The notes under the pieces are model-generated. The model did no database searches and was not told the DNA's origin. It saw only the letters and a list, made by a program, of their open reading frames with translations. The position numbers were made by a program, and so were the translations under genes. From contig NZ_JAAKZG010000007.1 in the NCBI RefSeq assembly GCF_011045115.1, positions 124,001-188,000 of the forward strand: DNA of 64,000 nt, given 5' to 3'. The number at the start of each line of letters is the position of its first letter. The first letter of the stretch is position 1. This document shows, piece after piece, positions 1 to 8,670 of this stretch. Origin of the DNA: Mesorhizobium zhangyense. Its GTDB lineage: Bacteria; Pseudomonadota; Alphaproteobacteria; Rhizobiales; Rhizobiaceae.

Positions 1-13
1 CGATGGTTGTCCT

Positions 14-973
14 TCAGAGGGGTTTGCCTTCGCGCGTGTAGACCCGGTTTCTGACGGAACGGAACTCATCCGTCATGGACTTCATTTCTTCTTCGCCGCC
101 CGGAGAGACGATCTCCACTATGTGGTCCCGCACGGCCTCGGGCCCGATACCCTCGATCCGGTCTGCCATCCAGCCTGCATTGAGACCGCGATGCACACGC
201 GCATAGCGTCCGGCCTGCGCGGAGATGCATTCGCCGGTGACGGCGCATTCCTCGCTGGCGAGGTAAAGCGTTGCTGCCGTGACGGTCTGCGGCGGCGAGC
301 GATGTGCGATATCGCGCTGGTAGCCGACATTGGCGGCTGCATCGCGGGCTGCGATGGCCGTCGCCGGATTTTCCTGCGCCATGAGCGAGACAGCGAAAGG
401 CAGGATGCCGTTGACCTTGATGCCGAGCGGCTCACCTTCCATCGCCAGCGCCGGAACCAGTCCAAGCATGGCGGCCTTCGCGGCGACGTAGGCGCTGTTG
501 CCTTCCATCCCAAAGCTCGCGGCTGAACTTGTCATGACGACGCGGCCGTAGCCCGCTTTCGCCATATGCCGCCAGGCTGGCTGGGTCACGTTGAAGGCGG
601 CATTCAGATGCACGTCGATCGTCCAGCGGGCCAGCTCGAGATCTGTGTCGGCGAACATGCTGCGCCGGAGAACCCCGGCATTGTTGATGAGGATGTCGAT
701 CCGGCCGAAGTGCTCTATGGCGAGATCGGAAATAGCCGTGGCTGCCAGTGGATCCGTGATGTCGTGCGTCGACGCGATCGCCTGCGCGCCGGCGGCGCGA
801 ATTTCGGCGGCAACGTCTTCAGCCCTGGAACTGCCCGCTGTCTCCCCTGGACCGATATCGTTGACGATGACCTGTGCGCCGCGCGCCGCCAGCGTCAGGG
901 CATAGTCCCGGCCAATGCCACGCCCTGCGCCGGTAACGATTGCAACGCGCCCGTCGAACCGGATGTCGCTCAT
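14..973 (-). CDS. SDR-family dehydrogenase with C-terminal extension
   Basis: This 319-residue protein is a short-chain dehydrogenase/reductase, presumably an NAD(P)-dependent hydroxyacyl-CoA or alcohol dehydrogenase in the cytosol. The nucleotide-binding motif TGAGRGIG lies near residues 14-21, NNAG at 97-100, and the catalytic YxxxK pair is Y162/K166. It is about 60 residues longer than a typical SDR and resembles the dehydrogenase unit of multifunctional type-2 beta-oxidation enzymes. The ATG at 973 follows GAGGAAC; a longer reading frame upstream lacks a ribosome site and runs into the next gene. It is the last gene of a leftward acyl-CoA operon, 55 bp after the MaoC gene. The fold is certain; the substrate is inferred from context. 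Confidence 0.88.
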   Translation of the reverse strand: MSDIRFDGRVAIVTGAGRGIGRDYALTLAARGAQVIVNDIGPGETAGSSRAEDVAAEIRAAGAQAIASTHDITDPLAATAISDLAIEHFGRIDILINNAGVLRRSMFADTDLELARWTIDVHLNAAFNVTQPAWRHMAKAGYGRVVMTSSAASFGMEGNSAYVAAKAAMLGLVPALAMEGEPLGIKVNGILPFAVSLMAQENPATAIAARDAAANVGYQRDIAHRSPPQTVTAATLYLASEECAVTGECISAQAGRYARVHRGLNAGWMADRIEGIGPEAVRDHIVEIVSPGGEEEMKSMTDEFRSVRNRVYTREGKPL

Positions 974-1028
974 TGTGTTCCTCCTTGATCGCGACGGCCC
1001 GGGAAAATCCGGCGCTGTCGATTGCATC

Positions 1029-2072
1029 TCAGTAACCGGCATTCCGATAGGGTCCGCAGCCGCGCCGGTAAATAAGCAGGTTGCGCGTATAGGCACAGAC
1101 GAGGCGGTCGCCCGCATAGGCGCGGGTATCGACGGTGGCGATTCCCTGGTCCGGGCGCGAGGACGATCCGCGTACCGCTGTGACGGTCGATTCCGCCTGC
1201 AGGCTATCGCCCGGCCGGACAGGCGAGGGCATGGAAATTCCCGTCCAGCCGAGGTTCGCCACCACGCGGCCGAATGTGCGGGTGGTGAGTGCAGTAACAG
1301 CGCCGAGAACCAGGGGCTCCCACACCATTTCGGTGAATTCGGGATGGGCAGAGCGATAATTTGGATCATGCCACCGCGGATTGATCTCCAGCGACCTCAG
1401 AGCAGCAAGCCGGCTCTCCTCCACGCTGAGACTGCGTGTCGGCCAGTGCTCGAAGGTCTCGCCGGGCACCAGATCTTCGAAAAACAGTCCCGTCTGCTCG
1501 ACGAGGGCGCCGTCCTCGGCCTCATGGTAGAGGGCGAAACGGTCCTCATCCGCGATCGGCGCGGCGGATCGGTCCTCCGGATGGCGGCCTGTTCGATAGA
1601 CTTCGATTCGACAGTCGATCTTGGCCGCGACCTTGCCGTCCCGGTTGCGGCCTTCGATGCTCAGTGTCGCTTCGCCGACATCGCCGTCGCAGCCCGGAGA
1701 CAGGGCGATGACCTCGGATTCGGAATAGAGCGTGTCGTCGCCCCTGATCGGGGCGGTCAGCGCCAGGCTGTCGATGCCGAGGAGGGCGCGGCGGCGATAC
1801 CAACTGCGCGAAATCATGCCCATGAATCTCTGCACCGTCATTGTGCTGACGGTCAGCGGGTGCTGCCATTCGGTATTGGCGGCGTAGCGGCTGTCATAGT
1901 GGAGATGGGCGTTGTTGATCAGATCGACCGCGTCGAGATGATTGTCGCGCTGCGAAACGTCGATGCCGGGCCGATGCCGGATGCGCAGGCCCGGCGTCAA
2001 GTCCTCGAAGCTCAGACCGAAGCGCTCCCGGTAACGGTTCGGGGCGATCCTCAGATATCCGCTGCGGCTCAT
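1029..2072 (-). CDS. MaoC-type double-hotdog enoyl-CoA hydratase (mesaconyl/itaconyl-CoA hydratase-like)
   Basis: The 347-residue protein has the length and layout of double-hotdog MaoC dehydratases such as mesaconyl-CoA hydratase: an N-terminal hotdog unit (about 10-170) and a second unit (about 180-345) that contains FFEDLVPGETFEH. It would add water to, or remove it from, a branched C4-C5 acyl-CoA. Its start codon overlaps the stop of the CitE-like gene (ATGA at 2072-2069), so the two are probably translationally coupled. A MaoC hydratase coupled to a CitE lyase is the core of itaconate and mesaconate breakdown. The family is well supported; the exact substrate is inferred. Confidence 0.85.
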   Translation of the reverse strand: MSRSGYLRIAPNRYRERFGLSFEDLTPGLRIRHRPGIDVSQRDNHLDAVDLINNAHLHYDSRYAANTEWQHPLTVSTMTVQRFMGMISRSWYRRRALLGIDSLALTAPIRGDDTLYSESEVIALSPGCDGDVGEATLSIEGRNRDGKVAAKIDCRIEVYRTGRHPEDRSAAPIADEDRFALYHEAEDGALVEQTGLFFEDLVPGETFEHWPTRSLSVEESRLAALRSLEINPRWHDPNYRSAHPEFTEMVWEPLVLGAVTALTTRTFGRVVANLGWTGISMPSPVRPGDSLQAESTVTAVRGSSSRPDQGIATVDTRAYAGDRLVCAYTRNLLIYRRGCGPYRNAGY

Positions 2073-2938
2073 TCTGTCCTGCCCTTCGTATCGGCTGATG
2101 TCGCGCGGCGGAGCAGCCGCTCGGCTGCGAGCGCGACCGGGCGATCAATCATGCGGCCGTCAAGGCTGCATGCTCCACCTCCTGATGACTTCCATGCCGC
2201 AAGAACAACCTTCGCGCGCATTACTTCCTCTGGAGTGGACGAGAAAGCGGTATTTATTGCCGCCACCTGCTTCGGATGGATCGCCAGCTTGGCGGAAAGA
2301 CCGAGCGCGCGGGAAGCGCTGGCTTCCCGGGCCAGGGCCTTCTCGTCGGCAAGCGCCAGATGCGGAACATCCCAAGCCGGAACCCCTGCGGCCACCGCCG
2401 CCTGAACGATCCGGCTCCGCGAAAAGAGCAGGGGTTCCCAGGAAAAGTCGGCTCCGAGGTCCGCGGCGAGATCCGCGCCGCCCAGCGCGAGACCTGCAAC
2501 GGCCGGATGGCTGCCGATCGCCGCAGCAGATTCCAGCCCTTTCGCTGTTTCGATGAGCGCGATCACCGGAACCGGTGTATCGCTGTCCGGCAGATGTGCC
2601 AGGAGAAGGTCGATCTCCCACACGCTCTCGACCTTCGGGAGCATGATCGCCGACAGACGCGCCGAGGACGTGCGGAGCGCTAGCATGTCGTGCAGCCCGG
2701 CCGCCGTTGTTGCGTGGTTGATCCTGACCATGACCGGGATGCCGGAAGGGATGTCCAGCGCCATCACCGTGGACCGCGCTGCGTCCTTGTCTGACGCGCC
2801 AACGCCGTCCTCAAGATCAAGGATCACGCAATCCGCGCCGCTGGCCAGAGCCTTGTCCAGGCTGGTCAGACGAGTGGCCGGCGTGAATAGCGCAGTACGG
2901 ACATAATGAAAGGGCGACCAGATCGTGCTGGTTTTCAT
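2069..2938 (-). CDS. HpcH/HpaI aldolase, CitE-like acyl-CoA lyase
   Basis: A 289-residue CitE/citramalyl-CoA-lyase family protein. Visible signatures are ILDLEDGV (about 39-46), the PKVES strand, the metal-binding Glu in LIETAKGL and the Asp in GGADLAADLG. Family members cleave or form C-C bonds in malyl-, citramalyl- or methylmalyl-CoA, giving an acyl-CoA plus glyoxylate or pyruvate. The ATG at 2938 lies just after the PrpD stop, and the 3' end overlaps the MaoC start. A second CitE-like gene lies two genes upstream, which suggests successive or alternative lyase steps. Substrate unproven. Confidence 0.87.
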   Translation of the reverse strand: MKTSTIWSPFHYVRTALFTPATRLTSLDKALASGADCVILDLEDGVGASDKDAARSTVMALDIPSGIPVMVRINHATTAAGLHDMLALRTSSARLSAIMLPKVESVWEIDLLLAHLPDSDTPVPVIALIETAKGLESAAAIGSHPAVAGLALGGADLAADLGADFSWEPLLFSRSRIVQAAVAAGVPAWDVPHLALADEKALAREASASRALGLSAKLAIHPKQVAAINTAFSSTPEEVMRAKVVLAAWKSSGGGACSLDGRMIDRPVALAAERLLRRATSADTKGRTE

Positions 2939-2939
2939 G

Positions 2940-4328
2940 TCAGGCAGCGCCCCGGCGAGCTGTATCGAGATAGGCGGCAATAGTGCAGGTCATTGCCCGT
3001 ACTTTTTTGCCGCCGTCCAAGGAGAGGATGATATCCCTGACATCGGCCCCAGCCTGCTGTCCGACACGCATGCCGGCGCGCAAGACAAATCGTCTCGCAA
3101 CGTCCGCCAGGTTAGGGAAAAGCACTGCGGACTTGTCGTCGTCGAGGACGATCTCGCTGCCGTCGGTGAGGAAGATACGGACCGAAACGGGGCCTTCATC
3201 CATGGGAACGAGATCGATCCGCCGGGTCAGTTCGACGATCGCCGTATCGGCGTGGTGCCTGTCGAAAAATTCCGGATCGTCGATCGGGTGACCGAGCAGT
3301 GCGGAGGCGGCGGTAAAGCGGGCCGACATCTGCGCCGAGAGCATGTTGGCGAACGGCGCCGAGCGCGACACGCCCGGGCTGTTCAGTCCGTTTGTGCCGA
3401 CTGCTGGCCGGGTGATGGTCACGCGGGCGATGTCTTCTGCCTTGAGCGGCTGCTTCAGTCCGTCGGCGATCAGGGCCAGTGTCTGCTGGTTTTGAAGACA
3501 GGCAGCGAAACGCTTCGTGCCGACGGTTTCGATGCCGAAGCTGGGACGATCCGCCAGCATCTCGCCGAGCTTTCCCGCCGCTCCGCCATAGGTCTGGAAG
3601 AAGCCGAACTCGCCTTCCAAGGCGGCACGGGGACAGGCGGCACCCGCCATGGCCAGACGGGCCGCGACGACGCCGTTGCGCGCGGCGAAGGCGGCTTCGA
3701 AATAGGCGTCCATCGTGCCTTCGAAAATACCTTGTGTGGTACCGCCGGCAAGGTTGGCGGCGATCGCGAGCGCCGCCGCAACCTGCTCTGGCCCAGCGCC
3801 CATCAATGTCGCACTGGCCGCGGCCGAGCCGAATGCACCCATGACGCCCAGCGGCCGGAAACGCCGTTGGACGATCTCCGGCGGACCGGCAAAGCCGATG
3901 CGGCTGACCGCCTCGTAGCCGACGACCATGGCAGCCAGAAGTGCAGCGCCGTCTGCGTCGAGCTCCTCGGCAACCGCAAGGGCCGCGGGAATGACGAACG
4001 TGCCGGGGTGGCTGCCTTCGCGCAGCCCGCCCGGGCCACAGTCCTCCAGGAGGCTGCCGTGGCCGATCGTAGCGTTGATGAAAGCAGCGTCCTCCGCGCC
4101 GAGCCGCAGGTTTCGGCCAAAGGCAAAGCTTTCGCCCCGGCTGAATCCCAACGCCTTCCACGCCGTAGCCGCCGCGGGCAGATCGCTGTGGGCAATCGAC
4201 ACGCCGACGGCATGCAGAAGCCTCAGCCGTGCCGCCTCCATGGCTTGGGGGGAGATGCGGCCCATCGGCAGTTTGCAGAGCTTTTGCGAGAGTTGCAGGC
4301 TCCAGCCGTCTTCAGTCTCGCTCGTCAT
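2940..4328 (-). CDS. MmgE/PrpD family protein
   Basis: 462-residue member of the MmgE/PrpD family (2-methylcitrate dehydratase, cis-aconitate decarboxylase and iminodisuccinate epimerase relatives). Family-like segments are GHGSLLEDCG near residue 90, SHPGTFVIPAALA near 107 and GTTQGIFEGTMDAYFEAAFAARNG near 210-235; residues are given within the region rather than as a continuous motif. The ATG at 4328 has AAGGAGG eight bases upstream; an ATG 18 bp further up lacks one. It lies between two CitE-like lyases. In Pseudomonas itaconate loci a PrpD homologue also accompanies MaoC, CitE, CaiB and acyl-CoA dehydrogenase genes. A dehydratase, decarboxylase or epimerase role on a C5-C6 di- or tricarboxylate is likely. 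Confidence 0.85.
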   Translation of the reverse strand: MTSETEDGWSLQLSQKLCKLPMGRISPQAMEAARLRLLHAVGVSIAHSDLPAAATAWKALGFSRGESFAFGRNLRLGAEDAAFINATIGHGSLLEDCGPGGLREGSHPGTFVIPAALAVAEELDADGAALLAAMVVGYEAVSRIGFAGPPEIVQRRFRPLGVMGAFGSAAASATLMGAGPEQVAAALAIAANLAGGTTQGIFEGTMDAYFEAAFAARNGVVAARLAMAGAACPRAALEGEFGFFQTYGGAAGKLGEMLADRPSFGIETVGTKRFAACLQNQQTLALIADGLKQPLKAEDIARVTITRPAVGTNGLNSPGVSRSAPFANMLSAQMSARFTAASALLGHPIDDPEFFDRHHADTAIVELTRRIDLVPMDEGPVSVRIFLTDGSEIVLDDDKSAVLFPNLADVARRFVLRAGMRVGQQAGADVRDIILSLDGGKKVRAMTCTIAAYLDTARRGAA

Positions 4329-4348
4329 GAGCGCCTCCTTCCCCATTG

Positions 4349-5236
4349 CTAGCTCAGACCGGCGCGAGCGAGCACCAGTTTGGCGACACGGTAGTCCGGA
4401 TTGGTGATCACCTTGCCGTTGAGAACGGCTGCCGGATCGCCCCTGCCAACGGCTGCATCATAGGCTTCGCAGACCGCCTTTGCGGAGGCAATCTCGCTCT
4501 CGCCGGGGCTCATCACGCGGTTGATGATTTCCAGGTGGGCGGGCGACAGGCCGATGCAGGCGGTATAGCCGAGATTGGCCCATATGCGGATGAATGCCTC
4601 GACCTTCGTCAGGTCACGGTAATCCGGGATCATCGACCCGCCGGTGGAAAACAGGCCATAAGCCGACGCCGCGACGGCGATCTTCGTGCGGGCGTAATAG
4701 TTGGCCGGTGCGTAGAGGTCATCGCCGGCGTCGTTGAATGGGCGAGATCCGACGTCGGCCGCATAGTCGACATAGCCGAAATGCAGGCCGAAGACGCCGT
4801 CCGCGCTAGCGATCCGGTCCAGTTCGATCATCGCCCGCGCCGTCTCGATCATGGGATAGACACCGCGGTTGGGTACCTTGCTGCGGAGCGTGCGGACGAC
4901 CTCGCAGACCTCCTCCGCCGTTTCGACCTTGGGATAGCAGACGATCAGGTCGCCCTTCACGTCGGCCATGGCCTCAAGATCGTCGCGACCCCAAGGGGTC
5001 GACAGATTGTTGACCCGGACGATGATCGTCCGGTCTCCGAAATAGTCGCGGTCCTTTAGGGCCTCGAGTATCTTATCTCGGACGAGAACCTTGTTGTCGG
5101 GCGTAGCGGAATCTTCGAGGTCCATCATGATGGCGTTGGCCGGGGCGGTCGGCACCTTGGACCAGTATTTCTCGTTCAGCACCGGGACTTCGAGGATGCT
5201 CTTCATGGCGGCATAGCGGGTGCGAGGTGTGCTCAT
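4349..5236 (-). CDS. CitE-like HpcH/HpaI aldolase/lyase
   Basis: 295-residue protein of the CitE superfamily with MMDLEDSATPDNK (about residue 36), YPKVET, the metal-binding Glu of MIETARAMIELD and the Asp of GYVDYAADVG. It probably cleaves a beta-hydroxyacyl-CoA. It is clearly different from the second CitE-like protein in this operon, so a different substrate is expected. The ATG overlaps the stop of the alpha/beta hydrolase gene by four bases (ATGA). A longer frame upstream only reads through that neighbour and is discarded. Confidence 0.85.
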   Translation of the reverse strand: MSTPRTRYAAMKSILEVPVLNEKYWSKVPTAPANAIMMDLEDSATPDNKVLVRDKILEALKDRDYFGDRTIIVRVNNLSTPWGRDDLEAMADVKGDLIVCYPKVETAEEVCEVVRTLRSKVPNRGVYPMIETARAMIELDRIASADGVFGLHFGYVDYAADVGSRPFNDAGDDLYAPANYYARTKIAVAASAYGLFSTGGSMIPDYRDLTKVEAFIRIWANLGYTACIGLSPAHLEIINRVMSPGESEIASAKAVCEAYDAAVGRGDPAAVLNGKVITNPDYRVAKLVLARAGLS

Positions 5237-6081
5237 TTGCTTTCGTGCTCCGCCAGGAAGGGTTGCAGGCAATCGAGGAACTCCTGTGGCTTCTCGCGCA
5301 GGAAGTAATGTCCGCCGTCGAACCAGGTGGCGCGGGCGTTGGGCATGGTCTTCACCATCTTCTCGACAACCTCGGCGTCGATGACATTGCTGTTGCGACC
5401 GGCCATGATCTGGGTCGGCATGGACAGCCTGGCGGCCATCTTCCAGAGATATTTGACGTCCGGCAGGCTGATGGAGCCGACGATCCATTGCAGATCCGGA
5501 TCCTGCTTGGGAACGAGCTTCCCCGCCCAGTTGCGACGCATCTGATACTTCACATGGAGATCGATGAATTCCGGGTCCCACTCGGGGTGGTAGCCGAGAT
5601 AGAACTTGCGAAGCTCAGCTTCGTCGCGGAAGCTACGCAGGTTCGTGGTCTCGGTGATGAAGTCGCGCATCGCGATCGCGCCGGTGGCGGAATTCTGCGG
5701 GCCGGCATCGGAAAGGGCGAGCGTGCGGATCATCTCGGGCCGCTCGCCGGCAACGGCGATGCCAACGCGCACTCCGTTCGAATGCCCGACCAGATGCAGC
5801 GGGCCGTTACCCATCGCATCGATGAACTTGTGGACGTCCTGTGCGAACTGGCGGACGCGATAGCCACAGCGGGCCCAGTCGCTGTCGCCGTGACCGCGCA
5901 GGTCGAGGCAGAGCACGTGGTAATCGTTCTGCAACACCCGGGCGAAGGGATCCCAGGTGTGGCAGGTGACGTTCAACCCGTGCAGCATCAGCACCGTCGG
6001 CTTCGAAGGTGAACCCCACTCCGTGTAGTGGAACCGCAGCCCCTCCAGCGTAATCCATCCATCCTGAAAGGTGTCGTTCAT
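5233..6081 (-). CDS. Alpha/beta hydrolase
   Basis: 282-residue hydrolase with the oxyanion-hole strand LMLHG (31-35), DLRGHGDSD (60-68), nucleophile elbow GHSNG with Ser101, and a late catalytic His in DGGHYFL. This is the usual order and spacing of a Ser-Asp-His alpha/beta hydrolase. The ATG at 6081 is chosen because GGAGG ends five bases before it; an ATG 12 bp upstream has no such site. It is the second gene of the leftward operon and could hydrolyse an ester, lactone or C-C bond that releases the acid later activated to a CoA ester. Substrate unknown. Confidence 0.85.
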   Translation of the reverse strand: MNDTFQDGWITLEGLRFHYTEWGSPSKPTVLMLHGLNVTCHTWDPFARVLQNDYHVLCLDLRGHGDSDWARCGYRVRQFAQDVHKFIDAMGNGPLHLVGHSNGVRVGIAVAGERPEMIRTLALSDAGPQNSATGAIAMRDFITETTNLRSFRDEAELRKFYLGYHPEWDPEFIDLHVKYQMRRNWAGKLVPKQDPDLQWIVGSISLPDVKYLWKMAARLSMPTQIMAGRNSNVIDAEVVEKMVKTMPNARATWFDGGHYFLREKPQEFLDCLQPFLAEHESK

Positions 6082-6112
6082 GTAGTCCTCCATCTGTCGG
6101 TATTCGGGGATT

Positions 6113-7396
6113 TCAAAAACCTGATGCTTCGCGCAACGTTGCCGTCAGGGCGTCGCGGTCGTCCGGATGAGCCACTGCGATTAGCGCCGTGGCCCGCTCG
6201 CGCATCGAACGCCCGCGCAGATCGGCACTGCCGAACTCCGTGACGACGAAGTCGATGTCCTGCGCTGCCGAGGTAGGGCGATGGCCGTTTGGCAGCGCAC
6301 CGACGATGCGACTGTCGCCCTTGCCAGTGCGCGAAGGCAGGGCGATGACCGAGGCGCCTCCCGGACTGATATGGCCGGCGCGGACGAAATCGCCTTGACC
6401 TCCACCGCTGACCAGTCGCTGCCCCTGGATATATTCGGCATTGGCCTGACCGGTCAGGTCGACTTCCAGCGCGGAGTTGAGCGCCCAGAGGCGCTCCTGC
6501 AGCGCAAGCCGCCGGGGGTCGTGGGTTTCCGACAGGGGCCGAAGCGAAAGCGCGTCTCTTATCGGGGCATTGTCCGGATGCACGCCGCCGACAAGGCCGG
6601 TAGCCACGATTTTCCCGGAATCCAGGCTCTTCGCCTTGCCGTTTATGACGCCGCTTTCAACCAGCCTTTGTATGGTGGGCGTTACGATTCCCGAGTGAAT
6701 TCCGAGATCGCGCTTGTCGTCGAGCTCCAGAAGAATGGCTTCCTGGAGCGCGCCCAGACCCAGCTGCAGTGTTGCTTCATCCGGGATCAGGCTGGCGACC
6801 CGGCGTCCGATTTCGCGTTGCTGCGCCGAGAGGGATGTCGGTGCGCCCTGTCTGCGCTCCCGTGGCTCGCCTCGGATCACCCGGTCGAAACGTTTCAGGG
6901 CAATCGTCGGCGCATCGGCGACATGCGGAGTGCCGGGACGAGTCACGGCGACCGCAGTCGCGTTCGTATCCAGTGCCGCAGCCATGTAGCCGATCATGTC
7001 GCCATAGGACAGTTCATCCGGCGAGGTCCCCTCGGCGGCCTCCATGAGGATCAGGTCAAGCTTCAGCTGGCCACCGGCAATCATCCGATCAGCGTCCCAT
7101 AGCGCATTCGGGAGGAAATCCACGTTACCGGCCCAGAAGCGGGGAATTGCGCCTGCCAAGGGCAGTAGCTGCAGGCGGCCGCTTCGTGCCGCCGCAAGAT
7201 GTTCCGGACTCAGGAAGGCAAAAGCACCCGTCAGGTCGGCGAATATGAGTGTGAGCGGGACGTCGGCTGCCAGCGACGCATCCACGAGTGTCGTCATCAG
7301 CGACGTCGGTTGCGACGGGCCCATCGCCGCGAGCGTCGTCAGGGACGAACGCCCGGCGACAAACGAGCTGGCAAAGGCGGCTTCCTCCCCGATCAT
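6113..7396 (-). CDS. Acetyl-CoA hydrolase/transferase family CoA-transferase
   Basis: 427-residue protein of the acetyl-CoA hydrolase / 4-hydroxybutyrate CoA-transferase family. Visible are GLGALQEAIL, SLDSGKIVATG, ALEVDLTGQANAE, GGGQGDFVRAG and VVTEFGSADLRG. It would move CoA from an acyl-CoA donor to a carboxylic acid. Where well-studied 4-hydroxybutyrate CoA-transferases read HTE with a catalytic Glu, this protein reads GIHSG, so the usual nucleophile position may be lost or shifted. The ATG at 7396 has GAGGAG eight bases upstream. It is the first gene of the leftward seven-gene operon and starts from the divergent promoter region. Confidence 0.85.
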   Translation of the reverse strand: MIGEEAAFASSFVAGRSSLTTLAAMGPSQPTSLMTTLVDASLAADVPLTLIFADLTGAFAFLSPEHLAAARSGRLQLLPLAGAIPRFWAGNVDFLPNALWDADRMIAGGQLKLDLILMEAAEGTSPDELSYGDMIGYMAAALDTNATAVAVTRPGTPHVADAPTIALKRFDRVIRGEPRERRQGAPTSLSAQQREIGRRVASLIPDEATLQLGLGALQEAILLELDDKRDLGIHSGIVTPTIQRLVESGVINGKAKSLDSGKIVATGLVGGVHPDNAPIRDALSLRPLSETHDPRRLALQERLWALNSALEVDLTGQANAEYIQGQRLVSGGGQGDFVRAGHISPGGASVIALPSRTGKGDSRIVGALPNGHRPTSAAQDIDFVVTEFGSADLRGRSMRERATALIAVAHPDDRDALTATLREASGF

Positions 7397-7537
7397 AACG
7401 CTCCTCTCAACGGACTCTCTCGAATGGCTCTTGCACAAATCTCATAACTTCAGTATTAAATCTTGTAAAGATATCTTCGCAAATGTTATGAGGAAGGCGA
7501 TCGATATCGTGCTGGAAAGATCTGGGAGAGACCTCTT
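7397..7537. promoter_or_regulatory. Divergent promoter region with two dyads
   Basis: This 141-bp AT-richer gap separates the leftward and rightward halves of the acyl-CoA cluster and must hold both promoters. Two dyads are visible: CTCATAAC (7441-7448) inverted as GTTATGAG (7485-7492), and inside it the 13-bp palindrome ATCTTGTAAAGAT (7460-7472). Their placement fits a shared operator. The regulator is not encoded next to it; the nearest candidate in the window is the GntR gene at 16849. Confidence 0.5.
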
Positions 7538-8656
7538 ATGGAGCAGACAGTCACGGGGGCTCGGCGCATCGTCGATTGCGACGTTCACCCCCTGATCAAG
7601 AGCGTCAGCGCGCTAAAGCCGTACTTTTCCAAGGAATGGGCGGACTTCTTCGTTCCGAGCAGCGTCGGGCAGAGCAGCACAAACGGATTCGTCTTTGCGC
7701 GGGCCAGGGACCGATATCCCCACCCGAATACAACCTATCGGCTCGATGCGTTGCCGCCGGCCGGCGGGCCGGCCGGCTCCGATCCCGCCTTCGTTGTGCA
7801 GGACCTGATCGAGCCTTTCGGAATCACCACGGCTCTTCTGCTTCCCCAGGAGCACTACGGGGTTATCCGCTTTGCCAGTTCGGCTGCGGCTGCGGCGTTC
7901 GAAAGGGCTAATAACGAGTATCTCATCGACCATTGGCTTGAGGCGGACAGGCGTTTTGCCTTGGCCTTGACGGTTTCGGAGCATGATCCGAAAGCCGCGG
8001 CTGAAAGCATCCGCGCCCTGGGCCATCGCAACGGCGTCGTTGGCGTCCAGTTGCTGATCAACAAGAGCATGCTCGGCTCACTGGTCTTCGATCCTATCTA
8101 CGAGGCAGCGCAGGAAATGGGGCTCGCCATCGTCAGCCACCAGAACGGCTCCGAGGGATGCTATTCCTATTCGCAGGTGCCGGCGGGCGGCGCGCCGCGG
8201 TTCTATGGTGAGCGGCATTCCGTCCTGCCACAGATCGGTGCGGCGAATGTCGTTGACATGATCATGTCTGGGGTTTTCGAGCGCTTCCCCGAGCTTAAGG
8301 TGGTCATGGTGGAGTGGGGCTTTTCCTGGCTCGGCTCGCTGATGTCGCGTGCCGATTACCTTTGGCACAAGAACCGCAGCGCAGCGCCGCATCTGAAGCG
8401 GCAACCGAGTGAATATCTCGTCGAGCACTTCAAGTTCGCGACGCAGCCGCTCGACGAGGCGTCAGGCATCCGCGAATTCGAAGCGATGTTCGGCATCCCC
8501 GGCCTCGACAGGATGCTGCTCTTCAGCTCGGACTACCCGCACTACGACACGGATGCACCGGACGTGATCCTGGGCAAGATCCCGGAACAGATGAAGGACG
8601 CCGTCTACTGGCGAAACGCGGTCGAAAGCTTCGGCCCTAAAATTTTCCGCCAGTAG
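7538..8656 (+). CDS. Amidohydrolase-2 family metal-dependent hydrolase
   Basis: 372-residue TIM-barrel amidohydrolase of the ACMSD/LigW-like group, whose members hydrolyse ring systems or decarboxylate aromatic or dienoic acids. The metal-site motif DVH occurs in IVDCDVHP near the N-terminus, a His in AIVSHQNG near residue 195, and the catalytic Asp in FSSDYPHYD near residue 330. A GGGAGAG site precedes the ATG. It is the first gene of the rightward operon and is followed 14 bp later by a diverged paralogue, so the pair may act as a heteromer. Confidence 0.83.
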   Translation: MEQTVTGARRIVDCDVHPLIKSVSALKPYFSKEWADFFVPSSVGQSSTNGFVFARARDRYPHPNTTYRLDALPPAGGPAGSDPAFVVQDLIEPFGITTALLLPQEHYGVIRFASSAAAAAFERANNEYLIDHWLEADRRFALALTVSEHDPKAAAESIRALGHRNGVVGVQLLINKSMLGSLVFDPIYEAAQEMGLAIVSHQNGSEGCYSYSQVPAGGAPRFYGERHSVLPQIGAANVVDMIMSGVFERFPELKVVMVEWGFSWLGSLMSRADYLWHKNRSAAPHLKRQPSEYLVEHFKFATQPLDEASGIREFEAMFGIPGLDRMLLFSSDYPHYDTDAPDVILGKIPEQMKDAVYWRNAVESFGPKIFRQ

Positions 8657-8670
8657 GGGAGGAAAGAGCC

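Noticed and set aside
915-2405. Long open frame (about 496 codons) on the plus strand
   Set aside because: It lies antisense to the SDR, MaoC and CitE genes, which have clear family motifs and coupled starts. It has no ribosome site or recognisable domain; such frames are common opposite GC-rich genes.
2925-4352. 475-codon plus-strand frame
   Set aside because: Exact shadow of the MmgE/PrpD gene on the other strand, with no family resemblance.
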